A stretch of 64,000 nt of DNA. It comes from Lentzea tibetensis. Its GTDB lineage: Bacteria; Actinomycetota; Actinomycetes; Mycobacteriales; Pseudonocardiaceae. The stretch covers positions 1 through 64,000 of the forward strand of contig NZ_VOBR01000035.1 in assembly GCF_007845675.1 (NCBI RefSeq), read 5' to 3'. Positions 42,407 to 50,795 of this stretch are shown here, one piece after another (position 1 is the first letter of the stretch; the number at the start of each line of letters is the position of its first letter). The translations under genes were made by a program, and so were the position numbers. The notes beneath the pieces are model-generated. The model was given only the letters and a program-made list of their open reading frames with translations. It had not been told where the DNA came from and did not search any database.

Positions 42407-43656
42407 CGGGCCACCAACTCCCGGCGCGTGCGCGGCATGCCACTGCGACCGCTCTCGGTCACCCGCACCGCCAGGATCTGGTCAACGCCCATCCGGCCCT
42501 CCTCGAAGGTCAACGCACCGCCCGCGAGGTACAGCCGCCACACCCGTGCCTGGCCTTCGCCGACCAGCGCGACGACGTCGTCCCAGCGCCGCTCCAGTGT
42601 CTCCGCCCAGGCCCGCACGGTCCAGACGTAGTGCTCGCGCAACGCGTGCACGTCCCTGATCTCGAGTCCCGCCGACTCCAGGTGCGACATCGTCCGGCTG
42701 ACCGGCCGCATGTGCATGTCCGGTGCCACGTACGACTCGATGAACGCGCCACCGCCGGGGTGGTTCGCCCCGCGCGACATCTGCTGGAGCAGCAGCCGGC
42801 CACCGGGCCGCAGCAACCGGTGCAACGTCGAGGCGTACGTCGGGTAGTTCTCCTCCCCCACGTGCTCGCCCATCTCGATGGTCGAGATCGCGTCGAACCC
42901 GTCGCCGGCGATCTCGCGGTAGTCCTGCAGCCGCACCTCGACCTGCCCCTGCAGCCCTTCGCGCTCGATGCGCTGGGCGATGTGCTCGCGCTGCTGCGCG
43001 GAGATCGTCACCCCGGTCGCGCGCACCCCGTAGTACTTCGCCGCGTGGATGATCATCGAGCCCCACCCGCACCCGACGTCGAGCAAGCGCTTGCCGGACC
43101 GCAGGTCGAGTTTGCGGCACACGAGGTCGAGCTTGTTCCGCTGCGCCTGTTCGAGCGACTCGTCCTCGTCGGTGAAGTACGCGCACGAGTACGCCATGCT
43201 CGGGTCGAGCACGAGCTGGTAGAACGCGTTGCTCAGGTCGTAGTGGTGCGAGATCGCGTCCCGGTCCCGCTCACGCGTGTGCAGCCGCCCACCCAGCCGC
43301 GCCTCCTCGGCGGGTGGGGCCGGGTTGGGCCCGATGACGCCGAGCCGCCACGCGAGCTTGACCACCTCACCCAGCTTCGGCCGGTTGGTCGTCCCGCCCC
43401 GCACCAGCGCCCAAATCCGCCGGAGCCCCTCGGTGAGGTCTCCCTCGACGTCGAGTTCCCCGCTCACGTACGCACGCGCGAGCCCCAGCTCCCCCGGCCG
43501 CCACACGAGCCTGCGCAGCGCGTCCCGTGATCGGATGACCACAACGGGCCCGTCCTGCGGCCCGGCGCTGCTGCCGTCCCACGCGCGAAATCCGATCGGG
43601 AGCGGTGCGCCGAGCACGCGTTCCGCCAGCGCGGCGAGCTGACCTGCGACGATCAC
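42403..43656 (-). CDS. Cyclopropane-fatty-acyl-phospholipid synthase family methyltransferase
   Basis: A 417-residue SAM methyltransferase. N-terminal lipid-binding part, then SHHYDLSNAFYQLVLDPSMA, RLLDVGCGWGSMIIHAAKYY (SAM motif I), GVTISAQQREHIAQRIE and STIEMGEHVGEENYP (bicarbonate-site Glu), all as in CFA synthases. It should add a methylene or methyl group to unsaturated phospholipid chains at the membrane. GTG start with AGGAGG six bases upstream. With DUF1295 behind it, a methylation-plus-reduction route to branched chains is possible (inference). Confidence 0.9.
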   Translation of the reverse strand: MIVAGQLAALAERVLGAPLPIGFRAWDGSSAGPQDGPVVVIRSRDALRRLVWRPGELGLARAYVSGELDVEGDLTEGLRRIWALVRGGTTNRPKLGEVVKLAWRLGVIGPNPAPPAEEARLGGRLHTRERDRDAISHHYDLSNAFYQLVLDPSMAYSCAYFTDEDESLEQAQRNKLDLVCRKLDLRSGKRLLDVGCGWGSMIIHAAKYYGVRATGVTISAQQREHIAQRIEREGLQGQVEVRLQDYREIAGDGFDAISTIEMGEHVGEENYPTYASTLHRLLRPGGRLLLQQMSRGANHPGGGAFIESYVAPDMHMRPVSRTMSHLESAGLEIRDVHALREHYVWTVRAWAETLERRWDDVVALVGEGQARVWRLYLAGGALTFEEGRMGVDQILAVRVTESGRSGMPRTRRELVAR

Positions 43657-43783
43657 CCTGTACCTCCTGCGACTCAGGTGCCTGCCCGACGTTCGAGTCA
43701 GCATCGCGTTCGGTTTGTTTCTGAACCGAGACGCAACCCCGCCCGTAAGGCCTCGATAGAGCGAACGGACGGACAAGGAGGAC

Positions 43784-44458
43784 ATGAGTGTGATCCGACG
43801 TAACCGCATCGCCATCGGGCTGGCCGCAGGACTGGCAGTCGTGCTTGGTCTGGGTGTGTGGAGCGCCACCAGCAACGGCGCGAACCCGAATCCGGTGGCA
43901 CAGACGGAAACCGACCTGGGCGTCCTGGGTGACTACGGAGACGTGGGTCAGCCCCCGGTGCTGCAGGAGCCCGCACAGGCTCCGGCAACCGAGACGCCGG
44001 CGGCTCCGCCGCAGACTCAGCAACCGCAGACCCAGGCGCCCGTGCAGCAAGCACCCGCAAGTGGCGTCAAGATCGTCGGCAAGGCCGTCGAGAAGATGGG
44101 CAACGTCGTCCAGGACGGCGACGGCCGCACGCTGTACCGATTCGAGAAGGACACCCCGAAGCCTGAGACGAAGTCCAACTGCAACGGCGGATGCGCCGTG
44201 ACCTGGCCCCCGATGCTGTCCGACACGGTCCCCCAGATCGAAGGCGTGGACCCCGCGATCGTCAAGCTGATCACGCGAGCGGACGGCAAGAAGCAGGTCG
44301 CCATCGGCGACTGGCCGGTCTACTTCTACTCGAAGGACGAGAAGCCCGGCCAGTGGAAGGGCCAGGGCGTCGGCAACACGTGGTTCGTGATCCAGCCTGA
44401 CGGCAAGCGCAACCTCGAGTGCCTCCCCGCCGGCACGGTGGTTCCCCCGGCCGCCTAG
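43784..44458 (+). CDS. Exported protein with secreted-repeat (PF03640-like) domain
   Basis: A 224-residue protein. An N-terminal signal/anchor helix (RIAIGLAAGLAVVLGLGVWS) is followed by a Pro/Gln/Ala-rich linker (about 50-100) and a C-terminal domain with DGDGRTLYRFEKDTPKPETK, NCNGGCAVTWPPML and VYFYSKDEKPGQWKGQGVG. The C-x-x-x-C-x-x-x-WPP pattern is that of the actinobacterial 'secreted repeat of unknown function' (lipoprotein_15). No lipobox cysteine is visible. AAGGAGGAC precedes the ATG. Function unknown; divergent from the cfa-like operon. Confidence 0.8.
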   Translation: MSVIRRNRIAIGLAAGLAVVLGLGVWSATSNGANPNPVAQTETDLGVLGDYGDVGQPPVLQEPAQAPATETPAAPPQTQQPQTQAPVQQAPASGVKIVGKAVEKMGNVVQDGDGRTLYRFEKDTPKPETKSNCNGGCAVTWPPMLSDTVPQIEGVDPAIVKLITRADGKKQVAIGDWPVYFYSKDEKPGQWKGQGVGNTWFVIQPDGKRNLECLPAGTVVPPAA

Positions 44459-44496
44459 ATCTCAGCGTCCACATGAGAGCAACACCCCCGTAGAAC

Positions 44497-44534
44497 GGGG
44501 AACCCCGGCCCTGGGGAAGGGGCCGGGGTTCCCG
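44497..44534. terminator. Hairpin terminator after the secreted-repeat gene
   Basis: Arms 44498-44511 and 44520-44533 (GGGAACCCCGGCCC and its complement) make a perfect 14-bp stem. Together with the next two elements it fills the 387-bp gap between this gene and glyA; no gene is seen there. Confidence 0.8.
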
Positions 44535-44562
44535 CACATCCGCCGTTCGCTCAACGGTGTAT

Positions 44563-44617
44563 GCCATGAAGGGAGCTTTCCCAGCGGTGTCAGCGCTGGG
44601 AAAGCTCCCTTCATGGC
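44563..44617. repeat. Perfect long palindromic element
   Basis: A 23-bp perfect inverted repeat (44563-44585 and 44595-44617) with a 9-base loop. Each arm begins GCCATGAAGGGAGC when read into the hairpin from either side. It lies between a terminator and the glyA terminator, so it is not needed as a terminator. The perfect arms suggest recent arrival or selection; it resembles a miniature repeat family. Confidence 0.75.
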
Positions 44618-44786
44618 GTTCAGACCGGCTCGTATCAAGAGAATCGAGCGCCCGCCGCACTCCCAACCCCCGCACTGCCAACCGGGCGCGGCCCCCGAGC
44701 ACAAACCGGCGGCCGAACGATCAGACCAAACTTTCCCCGGAGGGCAGGGGTGGGAGGTCCCAGCGGATCAGGCGAAGCCTTGCCCA

Positions 44787-44841
44787 CGCGGAAAGGCCCT
44801 CGTCAAGGCGGCTTTTCCGCCTGGACGAGGGCCTTTCCGCG
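44787..44841. terminator. Terminator of the gcvT-glyA operon
   Basis: An 18-bp perfect outer stem (44787-44804 with 44824-44841) and an inner 6-bp stem (AGGCGG/CCGCCT) separated by one mismatch form a hairpin of about 25 bp starting 4 bases past the glyA stop. Confidence 0.85.
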
Positions 44842-44845
44842 GCTA

Positions 44846-46111
44846 CTACAGCGTGCTGTACAGCGGGTGCTTCGCGGACAGCACCTCAACGCGCCCCCGA
44901 AGCTCCTCGAGGTTCGCACCAGGAATGAGAGCCAGCGCGATCACGTCAGCGACCTCGGTGAAGTCCTCGGTCCCGAACCCGCGAGTGGCGAGAGCGGGCG
45001 TGCCGATCCGCAGACCGGACGTCACCATCGGCGGACGCGGGTCGTTCGGCACCGCGTTGCGGTTGACGGTGATCCCGATCTGGTGCAGCACGTCCTCGGC
45101 CTGCTTGCCGTCGAGCTCGGAGTTGACCAGGTCGACGAGCACCAGGTGCACGTCGGTGCCGCCGGTGAGCACCTTGACCCCGGCGCCGGCGACGTCGGCC
45201 TGCGACAGCCGGTCGGCGAGGATCCGGGCGCCGTCGAGCGTGCGCTGCTGGCGGTCGGCGAACTCGGGCGAGGCGGCGTGCTTGAACGCCACCGCCTTGG
45301 CCGCGATCACGTGCTCCAGCGGCCCACCCTGCTGACCGGGGAACACCGCCGAGTTGATCTTCTTGGCGATGTCGGCCTCGTTGGAGAGGATCACGCCACC
45401 GCGAGGTCCGCCCAGCGTCTTGTGCGTGGTCGTGGTCGTGACGTGCGCGTGCGGCACCGGTGACGGGTGCAGCCCGGCCGCGACGAGACCGGCGAAGTGC
45501 GCCATGTCCACCATCAGGTACGCGTCGACAGCGTCGGCGATCCGGCGGAACTCGGCGAAGTCCAGCTGCCGCGGGTAGGCGGACCAGCCGGCGACGATCA
45601 GCTTCGGCCGGTGCTCCAGCGCGAGCTTCTCGACCTCCGCCATGTCGACCAGGCCGTCGGAGTCCGCGACGTGGTACGGCACGACGTTGTAGAGCTTGCC
45701 GGAGAAGTTGATCCGCATGCCGTGCGTCAGGTGCCCGCCGTGCGCCAGGTCGAGCCCGAGGATCGTGTCGCCCGGCGTCAGCAGGGCGAACATCGCGGCG
45801 GCGTTGGCCTGCGCACCCGAGTGCGGCTGCACGTTGGCGAACCCGGCGCCGAAGAGCTCCTTGATCCGGGCGATGGCGAGCCGCTCGACCACGTCGACGT
45901 GCTCGCAGCCGCCGTAGTACCGGCGACCGGGGTAACCCTCGGCGTACTTGTTGGTCAGCACCGAGCCCTGCGCCTGCAGCACCGAGACCGGCGTGAAGTT
46001 CTCCGACGCGATCATCTCGAGGGTGCCCTGCTGACGCGCCAGCTCGGCGGCAACGGCCTCGGCCACCTCGGGATCGAACTCCGCGAGAGAGGCGTTGAAC
46101 TGCGAGGACAT
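44846..46111 (-). CDS. glyA: Serine hydroxymethyltransferase
   Basis: A 421-residue PLP enzyme (usual length 410-430): [55 protein letters not shown], and [11 protein letters not shown], with the PLP lysine after the Thr-His pair. It exchanges serine and glycine with tetrahydrofolate. Second gene behind gcvT (12-bp gap), so it is under the glycine riboswitch. Product serves one-carbon supply. Confidence 0.97.
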   Translation of the reverse strand: MSSQFNASLAEFDPEVAEAVAAELARQQGTLEMIASENFTPVSVLQAQGSVLTNKYAEGYPGRRYYGGCEHVDVVERLAIARIKELFGAGFANVQPHSGAQANAAAMFALLTPGDTILGLDLAHGGHLTHGMRINFSGKLYNVVPYHVADSDGLVDMAEVEKLALEHRPKLIVAGWSAYPRQLDFAEFRRIADAVDAYLMVDMAHFAGLVAAGLHPSPVPHAHVTTTTTHKTLGGPRGGVILSNEADIAKKINSAVFPGQQGGPLEHVIAAKAVAFKHAASPEFADRQQRTLDGARILADRLSQADVAGAGVKVLTGGTDVHLVLVDLVNSELDGKQAEDVLHQIGITVNRNAVPNDPRPPMVTSGLRIGTPALATRGFGTEDFTEVADVIALALIPGANLEELRGRVEVLSAKHPLYSTL

Positions 46112-46123
46112 GACTTCTCCCTA

Positions 46124-47236
46124 TTACTTCGCGCGCTTGTAGAAGGGCAGTGCGACGACCTCGACGGGCTGCTGCTTGCCACGGACGTCGACGAACAACT
46201 GGGTGCCGGGCTCGGCGTGCGCCTTGGTCACGTACGCCATGGCGACCGAGTACCCGAGGGTCGGCGACAGCGCGCCGCTGGTGATCTCGCCGACGACCTC
46301 GTCACCGGCGAGCACCGAGTAGCCGTGCCGCGGGGCGCGGCGCTCGGGCGTCTTGAGGCCGACGAGGACGGAGTCCACACCGGACTCGGCGACCTTCGCG
46401 AGCGCGTCGCGGCCGACGAAGTCTCCCGGCTTGTCGAGCTTGACGACGCGGCCGAGGTTCGCGTTGAACGGGGTCAGGGCCGCGGTCAGCTCGTTGCCGT
46501 ACAACGGCATCCCGGCCTCGAGGCGCAGCGTGTCGCGGCAGCCGAGTCCGGCGGGGCGCAGGTCGTGCGGCTGGCCCGCCTCGAGCAGGGCCTGCCACAG
46601 CGCGGGCGCGTTCGCGGGCGACACGAACAGCTCGAAGCCGTCCTCACCGGTGTAGCCGGTGCGGGCGAGCAGCACGTCGACGCCGGCGACCTGAGTCGGG
46701 TAGGACGCGTAGTACTTCACCGTCGCGAGGTCGGTGTCGGTGAGCCCGGCGACGATCTCCGTCGACTTCGGGCCCTGCACGGCGAGCAGCGCGTACTCGG
46801 TGGACTTGTCGGTGACGACCGTCTCGAACCGAGCAGCCCGCTCGACGAGCGCCTCGTGCACGACGGCCGCGTTGGACGCGTTCGCGACGACCAGGTACTC
46901 CTCGTCGCCGAGGCGGTAGACGATCAGGTCGTCCAGCACACCGCCGTCCGCCTGGGTGATCATCGTGTACCTGGCCTTGCCGACGGCCAGCGCGGAGATG
47001 TGGCCGACCAGCGCGTAGTCGAGCGCGGCGCCCGCCTCGGGACCGGTCAGGACGATCTCACCCATGTGCGTCAGGTCGAACAGACCGGCCGTCTTGCGCA
47101 CCGCGTGGTGCTCGGCGAGCTCGCTGTCGTAGCGCAGCGGCATCCGCCAGCCCGCGAAGTCCGTGAACATCGCGCCGAGAGCCTCGTGTTCGGCGTTCAA
47201 AGGCGTCAGCCTGGACTCATTTGGCTGGCTGTCCAT
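46124..47236 (-). CDS. gcvT: Glycine cleavage system T protein (aminomethyltransferase)
   Basis: A 370-residue GcvT, the standard length. Motifs: MFTDFAGWRMPLRYDSELAE, LTHMGEIVLTGP, LLARTGYTGEDGFELFV and AGLGCRDTLRLEAGMPLYG (folate site). It takes the aminomethyl group from the H protein to tetrahydrofolate, releasing ammonia. The ATG at 47236 has GGAGG about ten bases upstream. The leader carries a tandem glycine riboswitch. The P and H genes are not in the window. Confidence 0.96.
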   Translation of the reverse strand: MDSQPNESRLTPLNAEHEALGAMFTDFAGWRMPLRYDSELAEHHAVRKTAGLFDLTHMGEIVLTGPEAGAALDYALVGHISALAVGKARYTMITQADGGVLDDLIVYRLGDEEYLVVANASNAAVVHEALVERAARFETVVTDKSTEYALLAVQGPKSTEIVAGLTDTDLATVKYYASYPTQVAGVDVLLARTGYTGEDGFELFVSPANAPALWQALLEAGQPHDLRPAGLGCRDTLRLEAGMPLYGNELTAALTPFNANLGRVVKLDKPGDFVGRDALAKVAESGVDSVLVGLKTPERRAPRHGYSVLAGDEVVGEITSGALSPTLGYSVAMAYVTKAHAEPGTQLFVDVRGKQQPVEVVALPFYKRAK

Positions 47237-47336
47237 CAGCTCGTTCCTCCCTGGTGCGGGCGTGCCGAAGAGCCGGGCTCGGCCGGCGGGCACTGAGAAA
47301 GGATGACACGGTCCATCGGAGACTCCTCGTCGGAAG

Positions 47337-47511
47337 CCTCCCCCTCTGTCATGAGCCTGAGAGCTTCGCCGCTGCAGAGCGGCTTGCACCGTGGGCGAGG
47401 CTTGCGCCTGCTTTCCAGAGTTGCCTTCGTCGTGCGGTAGCTGTGCCTGAGAGATTCCGGGGAGGACTTGCTCCTTCGGCGCCCACCCGTGGTGGGACTC
47501 TCCCGCGCGAC
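47337..47511 (-). promoter_or_regulatory. Tandem glycine riboswitch
   Basis: The leader of gcvT, read on the minus strand, begins GCGCGGGAGAGTCCC and holds GGGCGCCGAAGGAGCAA and GGAATCTCTCAGGC, the conserved core of the first glycine aptamer. After a short linker there is a second core (AACTCTGGAAAGCAGGCG, then GCGAAGCTCTCAGGC and GGGGGAGG). Two aptamers in series are the known gcvT motif. Glycine binding should switch on gcvT-glyA. Confidence 0.92.
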
Positions 47512-47554
47512 ATCGACGGCCGTGTTCAGTTGATACCGCCAGACGCTAGCAGGT

Positions 47555-47881
47555 TCACAGCGGCAATCCAGCCTGCATCTTCTCGTGGACCTTGCGCTCC
47601 GCGTAGAACGACAGGAACGGGATCATGCCCGCGACGAGCACCAGCCCGGTGCCCTTCATGCTCCAGCGGGCCTTGATCGCGAGGTCGATCGACACCACCA
47701 GGTACACGGCGTAGAGGAAGCCGTGACCGGGGCCGATGATCCGCATCATGGTCGGCGCGTCGCCGACGTACTTCAGGACGAGCGCGACACAGAGCAGCAG
47801 CAAGGCCACACCGACCACGTAGGCCAGCACCTTGAACCGCTTGAGCTCCTTCTCCATCGACCCGCCCTCACGCTCGCTCAT
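47555..47881 (-). CDS. DUF3817-family membrane protein
   Basis: A 108-residue protein with three membrane helices and the family hallmark (RIIGPGHGFLYAVYLVVSID, His in the second helix, and LVAGMIPFLSFYAERKV at the end). Common in actinobacteria, function not established. Its ATG overlaps the stop of the next membrane gene (ATGA at 47878-47881). Confidence 0.85.
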   Translation of the reverse strand: MSEREGGSMEKELKRFKVLAYVVGVALLLLCVALVLKYVGDAPTMMRIIGPGHGFLYAVYLVVSIDLAIKARWSMKGTGLVLVAGMIPFLSFYAERKVHEKMQAGLPL

Positions 47882-48243
47882 CGTTCGTCCCGCGCGTTGA
47901 GCTCGGCGAGCATGCGGTTGTAGGCCGCCAGCTCGTCGTCCGGCTCGTCGTCGTGGACGACGGGGCGCGCGGGTTTGACGACGTCAACCGTAGTCATCGG
48001 AACCGGAGGCGCTTCAACCGGCTTGGCCTTGCGCTCGCGGTCGAGCTTGCGGATGCGCCACACCATGAAAGCCGGGAACAGGCCGAAGAGGGGCCACTGC
48101 AGCACGTATCCCAGGTTCTGGAACGTGCCGCTCGCGGACTCGAACCGCGTCCACTGCCAGTACGCGAGCCCGCAGCACGCGACGAGGGACACCAGGCACA
48201 CCAGCCCGATGAGCAGTCGCATGGGGGTGAAGAGGCCGCGCAC
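47878..48243 (-). CDS. Conserved actinobacterial small membrane protein
   Basis: A 121-residue protein. Two helices (about 9-28 and 46-62) around CGLAYWQWTRFESASGTFQN and LGYVLQWPLFGLFPAFMVWR, then a charged cytoplasmic tail ending DDELAAYNRMLAELNARD. This pattern is recurrent in actinomycete genomes beside DUF3817 genes; function unknown. GTG start at 48243. Coupled to the DUF3817 gene. Confidence 0.75.
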   Translation of the reverse strand: MRGLFTPMRLLIGLVCLVSLVACCGLAYWQWTRFESASGTFQNLGYVLQWPLFGLFPAFMVWRIRKLDRERKAKPVEAPPVPMTTVDVVKPARPVVHDDEPDDELAAYNRMLAELNARDER

Positions 48244-48298
48244 GGCCCAAGATTACAGCGAGGGTCGTAGCGGGCTCCCAATCGGGAGCCCCGCCAAC

Positions 48299-48346
48299 GG
48301 GGTCCGGGGCAGAGCCCCGGCTGGGGGTGTGGGGGCTCGGCCCCCA
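48299..48346. repeat. Dispersed GC-rich intergenic repeat, copy 2
   Basis: Starts GGGGTCCGGGGC, then GAGCCCCGGCTGGGGG and GGGGGCTCGGCCCCC; matches the block at 27271-27319. It follows a small hairpin (GGGCTCCC/GGGAGCCC, 48272-48291). The remaining part of this gap (to 48501) contains no gene that I can see. Confidence 0.6.
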
Positions 48347-48501
48347 CAAGACTCGCCGGAACAACCCCGGCGAGCGCGTTCCGCGAGCAGAGTCCACGCA
48401 GTTGTGGAGCCCTGCCGACCGCGTGGATCACGCACTCCCCGCGAGCGCACTCACCACTGGTGAAAATCAGGCCTCCCGATCCGGGAGGCCAACCGCACTA
48501 C

Positions 48502-48996
48502 CTACGCAACGCCGTCCCGGCGCTGACGCTGGAGCCGTGCAACGCACCAGGCTGCGGCGGAACCGCGGCGAAGGTGCTGGAGAACCGTCATGGGTCCGAG
48601 CCGGCGGCCGAGATCAGCGGGCGTCAGGCCCGCCGCGCGGTAGTCGAGTGCGCGCTGGTCCAGCGGGCTGATGCCCGCGTCCCACCACTGCTCGGCTTCC
48701 GCGACGTCCCCGACCAGCTGCCAGTAGCTCGCCGCGGCGGCGAGCAGGGCCTCCGGTGCCTCCGGGGCACGCTTCCTCATCGCGGCGATGTAGGCCGGGT
48801 CGGCCGAATCCACCTTGACCAAGCCACGCGACGACCCGCCCCTGCCGCCCCGCTGGACGGGGATGCCAGGCGCCGAGGGGGGAGCCTCAGCGAGCCACGC
48901 GTTCTTGATCCGGTTCACCTCCTGCATCTCAGCGTCAGCAGACCGTTCAGCTGCCCACTGCTGCAACAGCTCGTGGACCCCGGAGTCCTCGACCAT
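48502..48996 (-). CDS. Hypothetical protein, soluble
   Basis: A 164-residue protein starting at the ATG with GAGGAGG six bases upstream. N-terminal helix (MVEDSGVHELLQQWAAERSA), a Pro/Gly-rich middle, and a helical C-terminus (ALDYRAAGLTPADLGRRLGP, MTVLQHLRRGSAAAWCVARL). No signal peptide, membrane helix or known motif. The DLGRRL helix pair could be a small DNA- or protein-binding unit, but I cannot identify the family. Confidence 0.6.
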   Translation of the reverse strand: MVEDSGVHELLQQWAAERSADAEMQEVNRIKNAWLAEAPPSAPGIPVQRGGRGGSSRGLVKVDSADPAYIAAMRKRAPEAPEALLAAAASYWQLVGDVAEAEQWWDAGISPLDQRALDYRAAGLTPADLGRRLGPMTVLQHLRRGSAAAWCVARLQRQRRDGVA

Positions 48997-49188
48997 AGAT
49001 GCCTCCTCGTCGGTCGGGGATCGGCCATTGCGACGCACCGTATTTCAGGGGTCCGACAACCGCTAGACCTTGATTCGCCAAAGCCCCAGTTACCTGTGCG
49101 TTATAGCCCTCATTCCACCCGTTAGGCTCAACGCCGGAGGCTGAATGTCACCGGCTGTAGCGACCCGCCGAGAGTCACGCGGGACGTC

Positions 49189-49350
49189 CTACGCGAAGAG
49201 ACTCCTGATGAAGGTGATGATCGACTCCGCGCCCTGACGCAACCAGCTGAGCACCTGCTGGACCGCCGAGGCGGACTGCTCGGGCTGGGTGATCAGGAGG
49301 AACAGCACCAGCGCAACCGACGCCAGCACTAGCACCTTCTTGAGGTTCAC
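49189..49350 (-). CDS. Small single-helix membrane protein (53 residues)
   Basis: A short frame that starts GTG with a strong GGAGAGGGA site four bases upstream. It encodes MNLKKVLVLASVALVLFLLI, then TQPEQSASAVQQVLSWLRQG and AESIITFIRSLFA: one membrane helix near the N-terminus and an amphipathic C-terminal helix. Codon bias is strong (third positions mostly G/C). Similar tiny proteins are found in other actinomycetes; function unknown. Single gene. Confidence 0.72.
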   Translation of the reverse strand: MNLKKVLVLASVALVLFLLITQPEQSASAVQQVLSWLRQGAESIITFIRSLFA

Positions 49351-49673
49351 AGGTCCCTCTCCGTCCGTTTAGCTCACTCGTGGGCGGCTGACCGCCCGGT
49401 TCACCCGCCATGGTCCCTCATTCACCCGCATGATGAACAACAACCACGCCCGGATGGCCCTAGGATCAGCCGATTCGGCACGAGTACACGCTACCGAACA
49501 TCACCCGTTTGGCCGCTCAAGGACTCCCTGTACTGCGCCGATGTCCTGTGTGCGAGGCAAGCACCGCCGCTCCCGCGCCCCCAGACCCCCACCAGGTGGG
49601 CTCACCCGTACGCCAAACCACGGCAACACGCTGCGTTACCGCGTGCTGCCCTTATTTATATGTGGCCTCATGT
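49351..49673. other. Intergenic region
   Basis: About 320 bp between the small membrane protein start and the CaiB gene stop. It holds one hairpin (GGGCGG ctga CCGCCC, about 49383-49399) and, near 49650-49670, an AT-rich stretch (CTTATTTATATG) that is unusual in this genome and may be a promoter. No gene is convincing on either strand. Confidence 0.4.
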
Positions 49674-50795
49674 TCACACAATGACACCTGTACGACGCAG
49701 TTCCGCAATTTCGGCGGGCGCCACACCCATGTCCTCAAGTACTTCGTTCGTGTGCATTCCGACGTTCACCGGAGGGAGTGGAACCGCGGTCGGGGTTCGC
49801 TCGAACCGGGGTGCCGGGGCGGGCTGAACGCGACCGTCGACCTCCACGAAAGTGGCACGCGCGACGTTGTGCGGGTGCCGGGTCGCCTCGGCGGGGTCGA
49901 GCACCGGGGCCAGGCACGCGTCCGTGCCCTCCGCGAGCTCCGCCCACTCGTCCCGCGTGCGGGTCTTCACCGCCGCCGCGATCCGCGAGCGCACCTCCGG
50001 CCAGTTCGCCGGGTCGTGCCGCGAGGGAGCGTCCTCGATGCCGAGCACCCGGACGAGCTCCGCGTAGAACTTCTCCTCCAGCGCGCCGATGCTGACGTAC
50101 CTGCCGTCAGCCGCCTCGTAGACGTCGTACCAGGGCGTGCCGCCGTCGAACATGTTCGCGCCGCGCGGCCCCGACCACATGCCCGCCGCACGCAGCCCGT
50201 GCAGGAACGTCGTGAGCAGCGCCGAGCCGTCGGTCATCGCGGCGTCGACGACCTGTCCCCTACCGGACCGCTCCCGCTCGTACAACGCGGCCAGCACACC
50301 CGTCGCGAGCAGCAGCCCGCCACCGCCGAAGTCGCCGAGGATGTTCAGCGGCACCGTGGGCGGCGCGTCGGCCCGTCCGATGGGTTCCAGCGCACCGGAC
50401 ACGGCGATGTAGTTGATGTCGTGGCCGGCGCTGTTCGCCAGCGGGCCGTCCTGGCCCCAGCCGGTCATCCGCCCGTAGATGAGGCGCGGGTTGCGGGCGA
50501 GTGCCTGGGCGGGCCCCAGGCCGAGGCGCTCGGTCACGCCCGGCCGGAAGCCCTCGATGAGCACGTCCGACTGTTCTACTAGAGATAGAACGAGCGCGAG
50601 CCCCTCGGGCCTGCGGATGTCGATGCCGACGGAGCGCCGGTTGCGGCCGAGGAAGTCGCCCGGCACCGGGTGCACCGAGCCTGGCCGGTCGACCCGGACG
50701 ACGTCCGCGCCGAGGTCGGCCAGCACCATGCAGCCGAACGGCGCGGGCGCGAGGCCGGCCAGCTCGACGACCTTCAGCCCTTCGAGCGGCCCCAT
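49674..50795 (-). CDS. CaiB/BaiF-family CoA-transferase (alpha-methylacyl-CoA racemase-like)
   Basis: A 373-residue class III CoA-transferase fold: VVELAGLAPAPFGCMVLADL, ADVVRVDRPG, GIDIRRPEGLALVLSLVEQS, DVLIEGFRPGVTERLGLGP, then SGHDINYIAVSGAL and VVDAAMTDGSALL. The HDINY histidine/aspartate pair marks the alpha-methylacyl-CoA racemase subgroup rather than true CoA transferases. It would set the 2-methyl stereochemistry of branched acyl-CoAs for beta-oxidation. Its ATG follows directly on the TAG of the acyl-CoA dehydrogenase (TAGATG), so they are coupled. Confidence 0.88.
   Translation of the reverse strand: MGPLEGLKVVELAGLAPAPFGCMVLADLGADVVRVDRPGSVHPVPGDFLGRNRRSVGIDIRRPEGLALVLSLVEQSDVLIEGFRPGVTERLGLGPAQALARNPRLIYGRMTGWGQDGPLANSAGHDINYIAVSGALEPIGRADAPPTVPLNILGDFGGGGLLLATGVLAALYERERSGRGQVVDAAMTDGSALLTTFLHGLRAAGMWSGPRGANMFDGGTPWYDVYEAADGRYVSIGALEEKFYAELVRVLGIEDAPSRHDPANWPEVRSRIAAAVKTRTRDEWAELAEGTDACLAPVLDPAEATRHPHNVARATFVEVDGRVQPAPAPRFERTPTAVPLPPVNVGMHTNEVLEDMGVAPAEIAELRRTGVIV

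Noticed and set aside
47337-47520. Repeated CTCTCAGGC elements upstream of gcvT considered as a CRISPR-like or tandem repeat
   Set aside because: The two units have the conserved core and order of tandem glycine aptamers, which explains the repetition fully.
48244-48501. Hidden gene in the gap before the hypothetical protein
   Set aside because: The stretch consists of hairpins and the dispersed repeat; no frame shows codon bias or a start signal.
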